DNA of 64,000 bases, from the NCBI GenBank assembly GCA_020633435.1, contig JACKDP010000012.1:62001-126000 (forward strand), written 5' to 3'. Below the pieces are notes generated by a model. The model saw only the letters and a program-made list of their open reading frames with translations, was not told where the DNA came from and did no database searches. The position numbers were made by a program, and so were the translations under genes. This stretch comes from Myxococcales bacterium. GTDB taxonomy: Bacteria; Myxococcota_A; Bradymonadia; UBA7976; UBA1532. The stretch's first letter is position 1. Each line of letters starts with the position of its first letter. This document shows positions 34,302 to 42,912 of the stretch, in pieces.

Positions 34302-36120
34302 TCACGGGCATGGATATCCCGAGCCTCCCGGCTCGGTACTGCACAGCAGTTGCCCTGCCTGGCACTCCCAAAGCCCGACGGTGCAGCAGGCCATGCAGTC
34401 ACAGGTGCTGCCGAGGTACGCGCCTTCGGGCCAGGCGGTCCCGCCCGGCGCTGCGCTGCACTGCACGGTCCCATCGGGGCTGCACTCCAAGACCCCCAGG
34501 CCACAGCCGGCCTCCACTGCGCCGTTGCAGGCATTCCCGAGGCCCAGCCCTTCATCCGTCTGGCCGTCGCAGTCGTTGTCCAGGCCGTCGCACAACTCCT
34601 GCTGGGGTGCACCCGGGAACGCGCTGCATCCGACTCCGCCGCCGACATCGCAGATGGTCACGCCCGGGCGGATGCAGGCTCCCACACCGATCTGACAGGC
34701 ATTGCCCAGCCCGAGCCCCTCATCGACCTCCTCGTCGCAGTCATCGTCGACACCGTTGCATGCCTCGCTGTTGGACGAGGCCGCCACGACATTGCAGGTG
34801 AAGTCCGCACCACTGGCGCCAACGCAAGCGATGGTGCCACCTCGCAGGCATGCGCCGATGCCCTCTTCGCAGGCGGTCCCCACTCGACCCCCGTCCGGCC
34901 CTTCGTCTACCAGCCCATCGCAATCATTGTCGACATCGTCACAGAAGGTCTCTTCTCCAGGTGAGACCGGTGCCGGCAGATCACAGCTCAGCACACCGTC
35001 GATGCAGACCAGGGCACCCTCACGGCGGCATGCACCCACGCCCGCGAAGCAAGCCAGCCCGATCCCGACCACCCCCTCGTCCGTGCTGCCGTCGCAGTCG
35101 TCGTCGAGCAGATTGCAGGTCTCAGGCACCGGCACCGTAGCCCCCGTGCAAGCGCCCCAAACGGGTGGAGCGGTCATCGGACAGGTTTGAGAACCAGACG
35201 CACACTCCCCGACTCCCGCCGTGCCGAACGGTCCAGGGTAGCAATCCCGCATCGCGCCCGGGGCGCAGGTGCAGTCTGTTCCAGGCAGATCATCCACCAC
35301 GCCGTCACAGTCATTGTCTTCCTGATCGCAGATCTCCAGAGCGGGCAGCACCTGGCCCAGACATGGACCCCAGCCCACTCCGGCCTCGCAGGTCTGGTCC
35401 CCTCCGGTACACCGGCCCTGGTCCCGCGTCCCTGCGGGTCCCTGATAGCAGGCTCGCGTCAGCCGAGCGGGCTCTGGAGCAGGGTCGCCATAGATGAGAT
35501 TATCGATGTGACCGTCACAGTCATCGTCTTCCCCATTGCATACCTCGGCTGTGCTCGCCGGCAGGACCAGGGGTTCGCACGAGAACGCTCCGTCCAGGCA
35601 CACCAGCTCGCCAACGCTGCATCGTCCAGGCAGCCCGGTCGCACAAGACTCTCGAGCCCCGGCGACAACGCCCTCGTCCAGCCGACCATCGCAGTCATCA
35701 TCCTGACCGTTGCACAGTTCCGTGAGGGGTACCAGCGGTTCGCAGATCGGTCGACCTCCGGGGGTACAGACGACCACGCCGGAGCGCTCACACGCTGCAA
35801 GGTGCAGCGTGCACATCCCGCCGACGTCGATGCCCTCGTCCACCTGCCCGTCACAGTCATTGTCCAGCTGGTCACATCGTTCCGGGGCCCCCCGGTGGAC
35901 CAAAGGGTCCAGATCGTCGCAGTCGGGCCCGGCGACGCAGCCCGAGCCCCGTCCGTCGCCGTCCTGGTCCACGCAGAGCAAGTCAGCCCCAGGTGAGCCT
36001 ATTGGGGGGGGGGGGTGAACCATCACGGCCGAGGAGCTCGGTACCGAGCTGGATGTCACAGCCGGACGCAATCCAGATGACGGTCGGCAACCAGATACAC
36101 GAATGAAGAGTCCTGACCAT
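34302..36120 (-). CDS. MopE-type metal-binding-repeat lipoprotein, out of frame at a G12 tract
   Basis: The ATG at 36120 opens a lipoprotein signal (MVRTLHSCIWLPTVIWIASGC). About 36 codons in, the frame meets a run of 12 C on the coding strand (G at 36004-36015) and stops soon after (NRLTWG-stop). With 11 C the frame joins the long downstream part and gives a 605-residue protein. That part has eight copies of the CNGxDDDCDGxxDEG motif, the putative metal-binding repeat named after MopE of Methylococcus, alternating with Cys-rich spacers. The protein would be surface-bound and bind calcium or copper-like ions. The tract is either a phase-variation switch or a sequencing error. Confidence 0.75.
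36004..36015. repeat. Homopolymer tract of 12 G within the MopE-type gene
   Basis: Twelve G on the plus strand encode Pro codons just after the lipoprotein signal. Lengths of 11, 8 or 14 would restore the frame. It is the longest homopolymer I noticed in the window. Confidence 0.85.
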
Positions 36121-36226
36121 GCCCTTGCTCCTCCTACCTCGTCACGAGGTTCCCCTCCTCGACGCTCCCTGTCAAGCAACTCTCCGCGGATCCGCCCACA
36201 ACGCAGGCTCCGGGCCACCAGCCCCC

Positions 36227-36804
36227 CACACCCACACTCGTCACTGGTACCCGCGGGCCTGGAGGCTGAACAGCCGCGCGTACTGGCCATCGCTGGCCAT
36301 CAGGCTGGCGTGGTCGCCCTGCTCGATGATGCGGCCGCGGTCGAGGACGATGATGTGGTCGGCCATGCGCACGGTGGAGAAGCGGTGCGAGATGAGGATG
36401 GCCATCTGATCGGCGGCGGCGCCCCGGATGTGCTCGAAGATGCGCTCTTCGGCCACGGCGTCCATGGCGGAGGTGGGCTCGTCGAGGACGAGCAGGTCGG
36501 CCTCCTTGCGCATGAAGGCGCGCGACAGGGCGATCTTCTGCCACTGGCCGATGGAGAGCTCCTGGCCGCCCTTGAACCAGCGGCCGAGCTGGGTGCGGTA
36601 GCCCTCGGGGAGCTGGTCGATGAAGGGGGCGGCGAGGCCCTGCTCGGCGGCCTCCTGCCAGCGGGGCTCGTCCTCCCAGGCGGCCTGGTCGCCCACGGCG
36701 ATGTTGTGGCCGACGAGGAACTGGTAGCGCACAAAGTCCTGGAAGATCACGCCGATACGGCGGCGCAGGGCGGTGACGTCCCAGTCCTTGAGGTCGAGGC
36801 CGTC
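36227..36804. repeat. Direct repeat R2, homologous to R1 at 31330-31906
   Basis: The 3' part of the intact ABC transporter gene plus 14 bases past its stop is repeated 4.9 kb to the left. Together the two copies bracket 31907-36226. R1 carries a one-base deletion and a few substitutions, so R2 is the parental copy. Confidence 0.85.
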
Positions 36805-38082
36805 GAGGGTCACGCGGCCGGTGGAGGGGGTGTAGAGGCGGGTGAGGAGCTTGATGAGGGTGGTCTTGCCGGAGCCGTTCTCGCCCACGAGGGCCAGCTT
36901 CTCGCCGGGGCGCAGGTGGAAGGAGACGTCGGCCAGGGCGGGCCGGTCGGCGCCGGGGTAGGTGAAGCCGACGCCCTCGAAGCGCACGCCGTCGGTGGGG
37001 TCGGGGCCGGCGGTGGCGGTGCCGAGGGCGGCGGGGACGGGCTGGTCCAGGTAGGCGTAGAGGTTCGACAGGTAGAGGTTGTCTTCGTACATGCCACCGA
37101 TGGCGGTGAGGCTGGCCGAGAAGGCGGACTGCCCCTGCTTGAAGACGAGCAGGTACATGGTCATCTCGCCCAGGCTGATGCTGCCGGCGACGGTGGCGTA
37201 GGCAATCCAGCCGTAGGAGCCATAGAAGGCGGCGGTCGAGAGCAGGCCGAGGGCGTAGCCCCAGAGGCCGCGGCGCAGGGTCAGGCTGCGGTCGTCGTGG
37301 TAGAGGCCCTGGAAGATGGCGTCGTACTGGTCGACGAGCCGCCCGCCCAGGCCGTAGAGCTGCACCTCCTTGGCGTAGTCTTCCCGGGCGACGACGGTCT
37401 CCAGGTAGACCTGCTGGCGCGTCTCGGGGGCCCGCCAGGAGAAGAGGCGGAAGGCGCCGCGGGCGAAGCGGGCCTCGGAGACGAAGACGGGCACGGCGGC
37501 CAGGGCCAGGATGAGCACGGCCCAGCCGGAGAAGGCGAAGAGCAGGGCCGCGTACCCGGCCAGCGAGATGGCGTTCTGGATGAGGCCGAAGGTGCGGTTG
37601 ACCAGGCTGAGGGGGCGCGAAGAGGCCTCGCGGCGGGCGCGGGTGAGCTTGTCGTAGAAGTCGGCGTCCTCGAACTGCACCAGGTCGAGGGTGAGGGCCT
37701 TGCGCAAGATGAGCAGGTTGACGCGGTGGCCGAGCTGGGCGCGCAGCAGGCTCTGGATGACGGAGAGGCCGCGCTGGGCGCCGGCCATCAGCACGACGAG
37801 GCCCGCCTCGAACCCGATGAACCACAAGGCCTTTTCGCGATCGGCGGCCAGGCCGGTGTCGTGGGCGAGCACCACGGCGTCGACGATGAGCTTGCCCACC
37901 CAGGCGATGCCGGCGGGCAAGAGGCCGGCGACGAGGGTGAGCAGGCCCAGGCCGAAGGTCAGGCGGGGGCTCGTCTGCCAGACGAGGGCGAGGGCGCGGC
38001 GGCTGTAGCGCAGCACCCCGAGGGCGTGCTTGAGGCCGGCGTCCTCGGTGATGGGCGCGGGGCGGGTGTGGGGGCTGGACAT
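36241..38082 (-). CDS. ABC transporter, fused permease and ATPase (exporter type)
   Basis: This 613-residue half-transporter has six likely membrane helices in the first 330 residues and an ATPase domain with the P-loop GENGSGKTT, signature LSIGQWQKIALSRA, Walker B LLVLDEPTSA and switch ISHRF. All catalytic residues are present. It would act as a homodimer that exports a lipid, peptide or drug. It lies 27 bases downstream of the LysM-FecR gene on the same strand, so export may concern envelope material. Its 3' end is duplicated at 31330-31906. Confidence 0.93.
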   Translation of the reverse strand: MSSPHTRPAPITEDAGLKHALGVLRYSRRALALVWQTSPRLTFGLGLLTLVAGLLPAGIAWVGKLIVDAVVLAHDTGLAADREKALWFIGFEAGLVVLMAGAQRGLSVIQSLLRAQLGHRVNLLILRKALTLDLVQFEDADFYDKLTRARREASSRPLSLVNRTFGLIQNAISLAGYAALLFAFSGWAVLILALAAVPVFVSEARFARGAFRLFSWRAPETRQQVYLETVVAREDYAKEVQLYGLGGRLVDQYDAIFQGLYHDDRSLTLRRGLWGYALGLLSTAAFYGSYGWIAYATVAGSISLGEMTMYLLVFKQGQSAFSASLTAIGGMYEDNLYLSNLYAYLDQPVPAALGTATAGPDPTDGVRFEGVGFTYPGADRPALADVSFHLRPGEKLALVGENGSGKTTLIKLLTRLYTPSTGRVTLDGLDLKDWDVTALRRRIGVIFQDFVRYQFLVGHNIAVGDQAAWEDEPRWQEAAEQGLAAPFIDQLPEGYRTQLGRWFKGGQELSIGQWQKIALSRAFMRKEADLLVLDEPTSAMDAVAEERIFEHIRGAAADQMAILISHRFSTVRMADHIIVLDRGRIIEQGDHASLMASDGQYARLFSLQARGYQ

Positions 38083-38109
38083 GACGGGTAGGAAGCCGCA
38101 GGCGGGGGA

Positions 38110-39660
38110 TCAGTCGCCGGGCAGCTTCAGGTTCAGGGTGAAGTGGCTGATCTCGGCGTCGCCGGCGAGGACCTGGATGGTGGCGTCCTGGACGCTGCCG
38201 GTGGCGCGGAACGTGGCCTGGAACTCGCCGCCGCCGAGGGGTACCGGGGGGTCGAAGGCGAGGGCGGGGGGGCCGGCGAGCGCGATGGCGGCGGGGAGCG
38301 GGGCCTTGCTCTCCAGGCGCAGCTTCAGGGTGATGGGCTGGCCGCGCTTGAGGCGGCGGGGGAAGTCGACGACGCGGGCGCGGACGGCCTCGACGCGGAC
38401 GCGGGCGCCCGGGAGAGGGCCCTCGTCGTCGGCGCAGACGACGTCGACGTTGCCGGCGCGGGTCAGCAGGACGGGGCCATCGGCGGGGGCGCCGACGCCG
38501 CAGCGGAAGCCGGGCGGCGGCACGAGGCGCGCGCCGGTGGGGACGGGGCTGGTGACGGGGCCGACGCCGCCGCCGGGCAGGGCCACCTCGGCGGGGCCGA
38601 CGGCGACGCGCCAGACCTCCGACGGGCGGCTCTCGAAGCCATCGGCCCCGAGCGTCGAGACCGTCACGGCGTAGCGGCCGGGGGGCATGGGCATGACGAA
38701 GCGCGACGCCCCCTCGACGAAGCCGGCCGCCACGGGCTCGGCGCCGTCGAGGCCACGGCTGATGTCGACGCGGTAGCCGGCGGCGCCGTCGGCGGGGCTC
38801 CAGGTGACGTCCAGCAGGGCGCCGTTGGCGACCTCGCGCGCGCCGCCCAGGCGGGCGGGGGCGGGTGGCAGGGGGCGCGGCGCGGTGGGCCGGTGGCCCT
38901 TCTCCACCTTGCTGCCCATGCCGGCCGGGACCTCGACGCGGCTGCCGCCAGCGGTGACGACCGCGGGCACGCCGTCGTGGTTGGCGACGAGGCTGGCGCC
39001 GGCGGCGTCCACGGCCACCAGGCTCGAGCCCTGGCCCAGCTCGGCCTCGGCGGCCGCCGTCTCGACCGTGAGCTTGCCGGCCAGCTCGGCCAGGCGCGTC
39101 TTGAGGGCGCCGCGCTCCAGCTTCGCCCGGCCCGTGGGCCGCCGCGTCGAGCGAGCGCTCTGGCCGTAGACGATGACGAGGGCGTTGGGGCGCAGGGTGA
39201 GGATGGAGGTGTCGCGGAAGGTCAGCTCGGCCAGGGAGTCGTCGCCGGTGCTGACGCGCCAGCCGCGGAAGAGGTCGGTGCCGCGGGCGGCGGCCTGCCA
39301 GTCGGGCGCGTCGGGGGCGCGGGCCTCGACGCGCCGGACGACGGTGGTGACCTGGGCGTCGGCGCCGGGCGGGTTCGCCTCGGGGGCCGTCGGCGGCACC
39401 TCGGAGGTGGGCGCCGCCTTGCCCTCGCCGGGCCACGGCAGGCGCAGGATCTCCCCCGGCAGCAGCACGCGCTGGCGCTGGCCACAGTACTCGGGGTTGT
39501 ACTCGCCGATGCGGCGCCACTGGCGGCCGTCCCCGAAGATGCGGGCGGCGATGCCGGCGCAGGAGTCCCCCGGCTTGATGATGTAGTCGTTGAGCGGCTG
39601 CCCGTGGGCGGCCGGCAGGCCCAGGAGCACCGCGCCGAAGGGGGCCAGCCAGCGCCTCAT
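38110..39660 (-). CDS. Exported LysM and FecR-domain protein
   Basis: This 516-residue protein has a signal peptide (ending PAAHGQ), then a LysM domain (NDYIIKPGDSCAGIAARIFG...LLPGEILRLP), a peptidoglycan-binding fold. A FecR domain follows (GWRVSTGDDSLAELTFRD, SILTLRPNALVIVYG, through ASLVANHDGVPAVVTAGG), then one or two fibronectin-III-like domains (LLDVTWSPADGAAGYRVDISRG). The ATG overlaps the upstream lipoprotein stop (ATGA). It probably sits in the periplasm against peptidoglycan. Many deltaproteobacteria have such LysM/FecR proteins of unknown role. Confidence 0.87.
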   Translation of the reverse strand: MRRWLAPFGAVLLGLPAAHGQPLNDYIIKPGDSCAGIAARIFGDGRQWRRIGEYNPEYCGQRQRVLLPGEILRLPWPGEGKAAPTSEVPPTAPEANPPGADAQVTTVVRRVEARAPDAPDWQAAARGTDLFRGWRVSTGDDSLAELTFRDTSILTLRPNALVIVYGQSARSTRRPTGRAKLERGALKTRLAELAGKLTVETAAAEAELGQGSSLVAVDAAGASLVANHDGVPAVVTAGGSRVEVPAGMGSKVEKGHRPTAPRPLPPAPARLGGAREVANGALLDVTWSPADGAAGYRVDISRGLDGAEPVAAGFVEGASRFVMPMPPGRYAVTVSTLGADGFESRPSEVWRVAVGPAEVALPGGGVGPVTSPVPTGARLVPPPGFRCGVGAPADGPVLLTRAGNVDVVCADDEGPLPGARVRVEAVRARVVDFPRRLKRGQPITLKLRLESKAPLPAAIALAGPPALAFDPPVPLGGGEFQATFRATGSVQDATIQVLAGDAEISHFTLNLKLPGD

Positions 39661-40514
39661 GGGGCCTCTCCCGCGAGCGTCGGGCCCACCCGATCGAGCC
39701 AGCTCTCGGCCGCGTCCGCCAGCAGGTCGCGGCGCAGGCGGGCCGGATCCTCGAAGACGTCGGCGCCCAGGGCCTCGTCCACGAGCAGCGCGTCGAGGTG
39801 GGCCGCCGGCGCCTCGGCCAGCGGCGCGTAGGTCAGGCGCGGGCCGCCGAGGGGGGCGTCCAGGACGCGCTCGAAGTACTGGCCGGCCCAGTGACCCGCC
39901 CGGTCGGCCGACGTCCCCACGATGACGACGCGCAGGAGGGCGCGCTCCTCCGGCGCTAGCACGGCCCAGAAGGCGGCCACCCGGGCGTGCAGGGCATCGA
40001 GGCGCAACTCCGCGACTTCCCTCAGGTTGTCGTCGATCAGCGGGCGCGCGCGGCGGGCCTGCAGCGTCAGCCAGGCCAGGTCGACGCGGCCAGCCCGGCG
40101 CGCGCCATCCAGGGTCTCCTCCACGAGCGCCAGCAGCTTCTCCTGATCCGCCCGCAGCGCCTCGGCGAGCGTCGGCAGCGCCTTGCGCAGCGCGCCGACG
40201 GCGGCGCGGCGCTGGCCCAGGGCCTCGGCGGCGGCGGCGTCCAGCACCGGCTGGCCGCGCAGGGCCGCGGCCTGGTGGGCCTCCAGGGGCAGCCGGGCCA
40301 GGCGCAGCAGCAGGGCGCCCGGGGCCTCGTCGATGGGGTGCTCGACGTCGGGCGCGCCGGCCCGCTGCAGGGTCACGCGCTCGGGCCCCACGACGATGAG
40401 CGGCCGGTTGCGCGCCGCCAGCCAGCCCGCGAGGGCGGCGTCCGGCGGGGGGGACGCCGAGCCGCAGGCCCAGAGGGCCAGCGCGCCGAGCAGCGGGAGG
40501 AGACGTGCGACCAT
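39657..40514 (-). CDS. Lipoprotein, first gene of the LysM-FecR/ABC operon
   Basis: This 285-residue protein has a lipobox ALWACG. The chain is mostly helical with many Ala, Leu and Arg residues and one hydrophobic strand (LLRVVIVGTSADRAGHW). It starts divergently from the cytochrome operon, with 99 bp between. It is coupled by four bases to the LysM-FecR gene and probably works in the same envelope complex. Family not recognised. Confidence 0.78.
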   Translation of the reverse strand: MVARLLPLLGALALWACGSASPPPDAALAGWLAARNRPLIVVGPERVTLQRAGAPDVEHPIDEAPGALLLRLARLPLEAHQAAALRGQPVLDAAAAEALGQRRAAVGALRKALPTLAEALRADQEKLLALVEETLDGARRAGRVDLAWLTLQARRARPLIDDNLREVAELRLDALHARVAAFWAVLAPEERALLRVVIVGTSADRAGHWAGQYFERVLDAPLGGPRLTYAPLAEAPAAHLDALLVDEALGADVFEDPARLRRDLLADAAESWLDRVGPTLAGEAP

Positions 40515-40562
40515 GTGGGCGAGTCTTCACGAGCGGCCCCGGGAAGTCCAGCGGGCGGTCCC

Positions 40563-40592
40563 TTGTCCCGTCCGGCACACCCTCGCTATGGT
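40563..40592 (+). promoter_or_regulatory. Candidate promoter of the cytochrome/dehydrogenase operon
   Basis: TTGTCC (40563-40568), an 18-base spacer and TATGGT (40587-40592) lie 21 bases before the ATG. The same TATGGT box recurs in the promoter at 58821. Not experimentally supported. Confidence 0.4.
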
Positions 40593-40613
40593 CCCCGGCC
40601 GCAAGGAGGAGAC

Positions 40614-41609
40614 ATGGCCCGCGCGTTCGCCCTGCTCTGCACCCTGGCTCTGCTGGCCGCCCCCCTGGCCGGCTGCGACGATGACGCCGAGCCCGCCGGC
40701 CCCCGCTGGATCGACGACGTGGAGGCGCCGCTGCCCGACTGGCTGTCGGAGACGGGCCTGTACGGGCGGATGGCGACGTTCACGCCCGGGGACGGGGTGC
40801 GGGCCTACCAGCCCCCCCACCCCCTGTGGAGCAGCGGCACGCAGAAAGACCGCCTGCTCTTCCTGCCGGCCGGCGCCACGATCGCCACCGACGACCCCTG
40901 GGCGTGGGACTTCCCCGTCGGCACCGTGCTGGCCAAGACGTTCGCCTACAGCGACATCGAGGGGCGGCAGGGCGCCGTGGCCATGGAGACGCGCCTGCTG
41001 TACCGGCGGGCCGGTGGCTGGGGCTACGCCCAGTACCACTGGAACGTCGAGGGCACCGAGGCCCGCCGCCGCGACGCCGACTGGCCCGAGGAGGTCCTCG
41101 AGCTGCACTACGCGGGCGACCTGGCGTTCCCCTACACCCTGCCGGGCGAGATCGACTGCAAGAGCTGCCACGAGGCCCGCGAGGGTCCGCCGGTGCTGGG
41201 CATCAGCAACCGCAACCTGCCGGAAGAGCTGGGGAATGTGCTCACGGGGCCGGCGCAGGCCCTCCCAGCGGAGGGCCGCACCCCCGAGGAGACGGCGGCC
41301 ATGCAGTACCTGCTCGGCAACTGCGTGCACTGCCACCACGGCGGCGAAGGCAACGACAACGCCACCTACAGCCTGCTGCCCGCCGATCTGGTGGCCCACA
41401 CCGTCAACCAGCCGACCGAGAGCAGCGCGTCGGGCGATGGCATCCGCGTGGTGCCCGGCGACGCCGAGGGCAGCGCCCTCTTCGAGGCCGTCGTCCGCAC
41501 CCGCGAGCCCGGCTACCGCGGCCAGTTCAAGCCCATGCCCCCCCTGGGCATCGACCAGGTCGACCCCGAAGCGGCCCGCATCCTCCGGGCCTGGATCGAG
41601 TCTCTCTGA
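40614..41609 (+). CDS. Diheme c-type cytochrome-like lipoprotein
   Basis: The product has 331 residues from an ATG with AAGGAGGAG upstream. The lipobox reads PLAGC. Two heme-binding motifs are present, CKSCH and CVHCHH, separated by about 60 residues. The N-terminal part (WLSETGLYG, YQPPHPLWSSGTQKDRLLFLP) matches the SO_2930/TIGR03806 type of periplasmic diheme protein. The stop shares one base with the next gene (TGATG), a sugar-dehydrogenase-like protein, so it probably accepts that enzyme's electrons. Confidence 0.88.
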   Translation: MARAFALLCTLALLAAPLAGCDDDAEPAGPRWIDDVEAPLPDWLSETGLYGRMATFTPGDGVRAYQPPHPLWSSGTQKDRLLFLPAGATIATDDPWAWDFPVGTVLAKTFAYSDIEGRQGAVAMETRLLYRRAGGWGYAQYHWNVEGTEARRRDADWPEEVLELHYAGDLAFPYTLPGEIDCKSCHEAREGPPVLGISNRNLPEELGNVLTGPAQALPAEGRTPEETAAMQYLLGNCVHCHHGGEGNDNATYSLLPADLVAHTVNQPTESSASGDGIRVVPGDAEGSALFEAVVRTREPGYRGQFKPMPPLGIDQVDPEAARILRAWIESL

Positions 41610-42898
41610 TGACACGCACCCTGACCCTGACCCTGGCCCTGGCCCTGGCCGCCTGTGATGACGGTGGCGGCGACGCCGCCGGCCCCTTCCGCCCCATCGG
41701 CCAGACGGACGCCGGCGCGACGACGGACGCCCGCGTGGATGGGGCCGACGAGGGCACGAGCGCCCTGCCCCTGCGCCTGCGGCTCGTGCCCATCGAGCAG
41801 GACTCGGGCGCCCTGCGCATCACCGACATCACGTTCGCGCCGGGGGGCGACTCCCGGTTCCTCGTCACCGACAAGGACGGCGAGGTCATCTTGATGCAGC
41901 TCGAGGTGGGCCGCGCCCGGCGCCTCGGGGGCTTCCAGGTGCCGGGGACGTGGATCGACTCCGACGCGGGCCTCATCGCGGCGGCGTTCGACCCCGACTT
42001 CGCCGAAAACGGCTTCTTCTACCTGGGGTTGTCGACGAGCCAGGAGACGAACGTCATCCGGCGGTACACCTTGGATCCCGACGACTTCGCGGCCAGCCTG
42101 GCGAGCGAGGTGGAGATCATCTCCATCACGGGGCCGCGCTCGCCCCGCTCGTGGCACAACGTGGGCAGCATCGGGTTCACCGACGAGGGCTACCTGTGGG
42201 CCCTCTTCGGCGACAAGGTGCTCGACGAGCCCGCGCTGGACGTGCAGTCGCCGCTCGGCTCGCTCGTGCGCATCATCCCCGACCGGCGCCCGTTTCCCAC
42301 CGAGGGCGGCTACACGGTGCCCGACGACAACCCCTACGCCGACGGCAGCGGCCACCCGGCGGTGTACGCCAAGGGCTTCCGCTCGCCGTGGAAGGGGCAC
42401 TACGTGGACGGCCGCTGGTTCACCAGCGACGTGGGCCTGGACACCTTCGAGGAGGTCAACCTCATCGACCGGCCGGGCCTGAGCTTCGGCTGGCCGGCGG
42501 TGGAGGGCCCGTGCGAGGGCGACGCGTGCATGGGCTACGCCCCGCCGTTCGTGAGCTGGGGCCGCAGCGGCAGCCACCCGTTCGTGCGTGAGGATCCCGA
42601 GGCCACGGCCTCGCGCCTGCGCTCGGCGTGGGTGGGCTGGCAGTACCGGCCCAACGACCTGGATCCGTACGGCGGCCGCTGGGACGACGTCATCACGTTC
42701 GGGGACGCCTTCGTCGGCTACATCCGCGCCCAGCGCACGGATGGCCAGGGATCGAGCTGGCATGTGGCCCACCACACCTTCGTGACGGGCTGGAGCCAGG
42801 GCCCCGATGGCTTCGTGTACGTGACGGCCCTCGGCACCTGGCCGGTGGACGCCCCCGTGGCCCCCTCGCCCATCATGCGAGCCGTCCTCGCGGACTGA
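41609..42898 (+). CDS. PQQ-type glucose/sorbosone dehydrogenase-like lipoprotein
   Basis: The product has 429 residues from an ATG overlapping the cytochrome stop. The lipobox reads ALAAC. The body is a six-bladed propeller of glucose/sorbosone-dehydrogenase type: ITDITFAPGG, FDPDFAENGFFYLGLST, WHNVGSIGFTDEGYLW, KGFRSPWKG, then EEVNLIDRPGLSFGWP. Members bind PQQ and oxidise sugars in the periplasm. The cytochrome encoded just upstream fits as electron acceptor. The exact substrate is not predictable. I did not locate any PQQ biosynthesis gene in the window. Confidence 0.88.
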   Translation: MTRTLTLTLALALAACDDGGGDAAGPFRPIGQTDAGATTDARVDGADEGTSALPLRLRLVPIEQDSGALRITDITFAPGGDSRFLVTDKDGEVILMQLEVGRARRLGGFQVPGTWIDSDAGLIAAAFDPDFAENGFFYLGLSTSQETNVIRRYTLDPDDFAASLASEVEIISITGPRSPRSWHNVGSIGFTDEGYLWALFGDKVLDEPALDVQSPLGSLVRIIPDRRPFPTEGGYTVPDDNPYADGSGHPAVYAKGFRSPWKGHYVDGRWFTSDVGLDTFEEVNLIDRPGLSFGWPAVEGPCEGDACMGYAPPFVSWGRSGSHPFVREDPEATASRLRSAWVGWQYRPNDLDPYGGRWDDVITFGDAFVGYIRAQRTDGQGSSWHVAHHTFVTGWSQGPDGFVYVTALGTWPVDAPVAPSPIMRAVLAD

Positions 42899-42912
42899 CC
42901 TCGACGGCGGCT

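Noticed and set aside
31907..36226. Transposon or integron carrying the lower-GC cassette
   Set aside because: No transposase, integrase, terminal inverted repeats or attC-like sites were seen; the long direct repeats of the ABC gene explain the boundaries better.
36134..39520. 1128-codon Arg/Pro-rich frame on the minus strand
   Set aside because: Overlaps the ABC transporter and LysM-FecR genes out of frame; its composition is that of a shifted frame.
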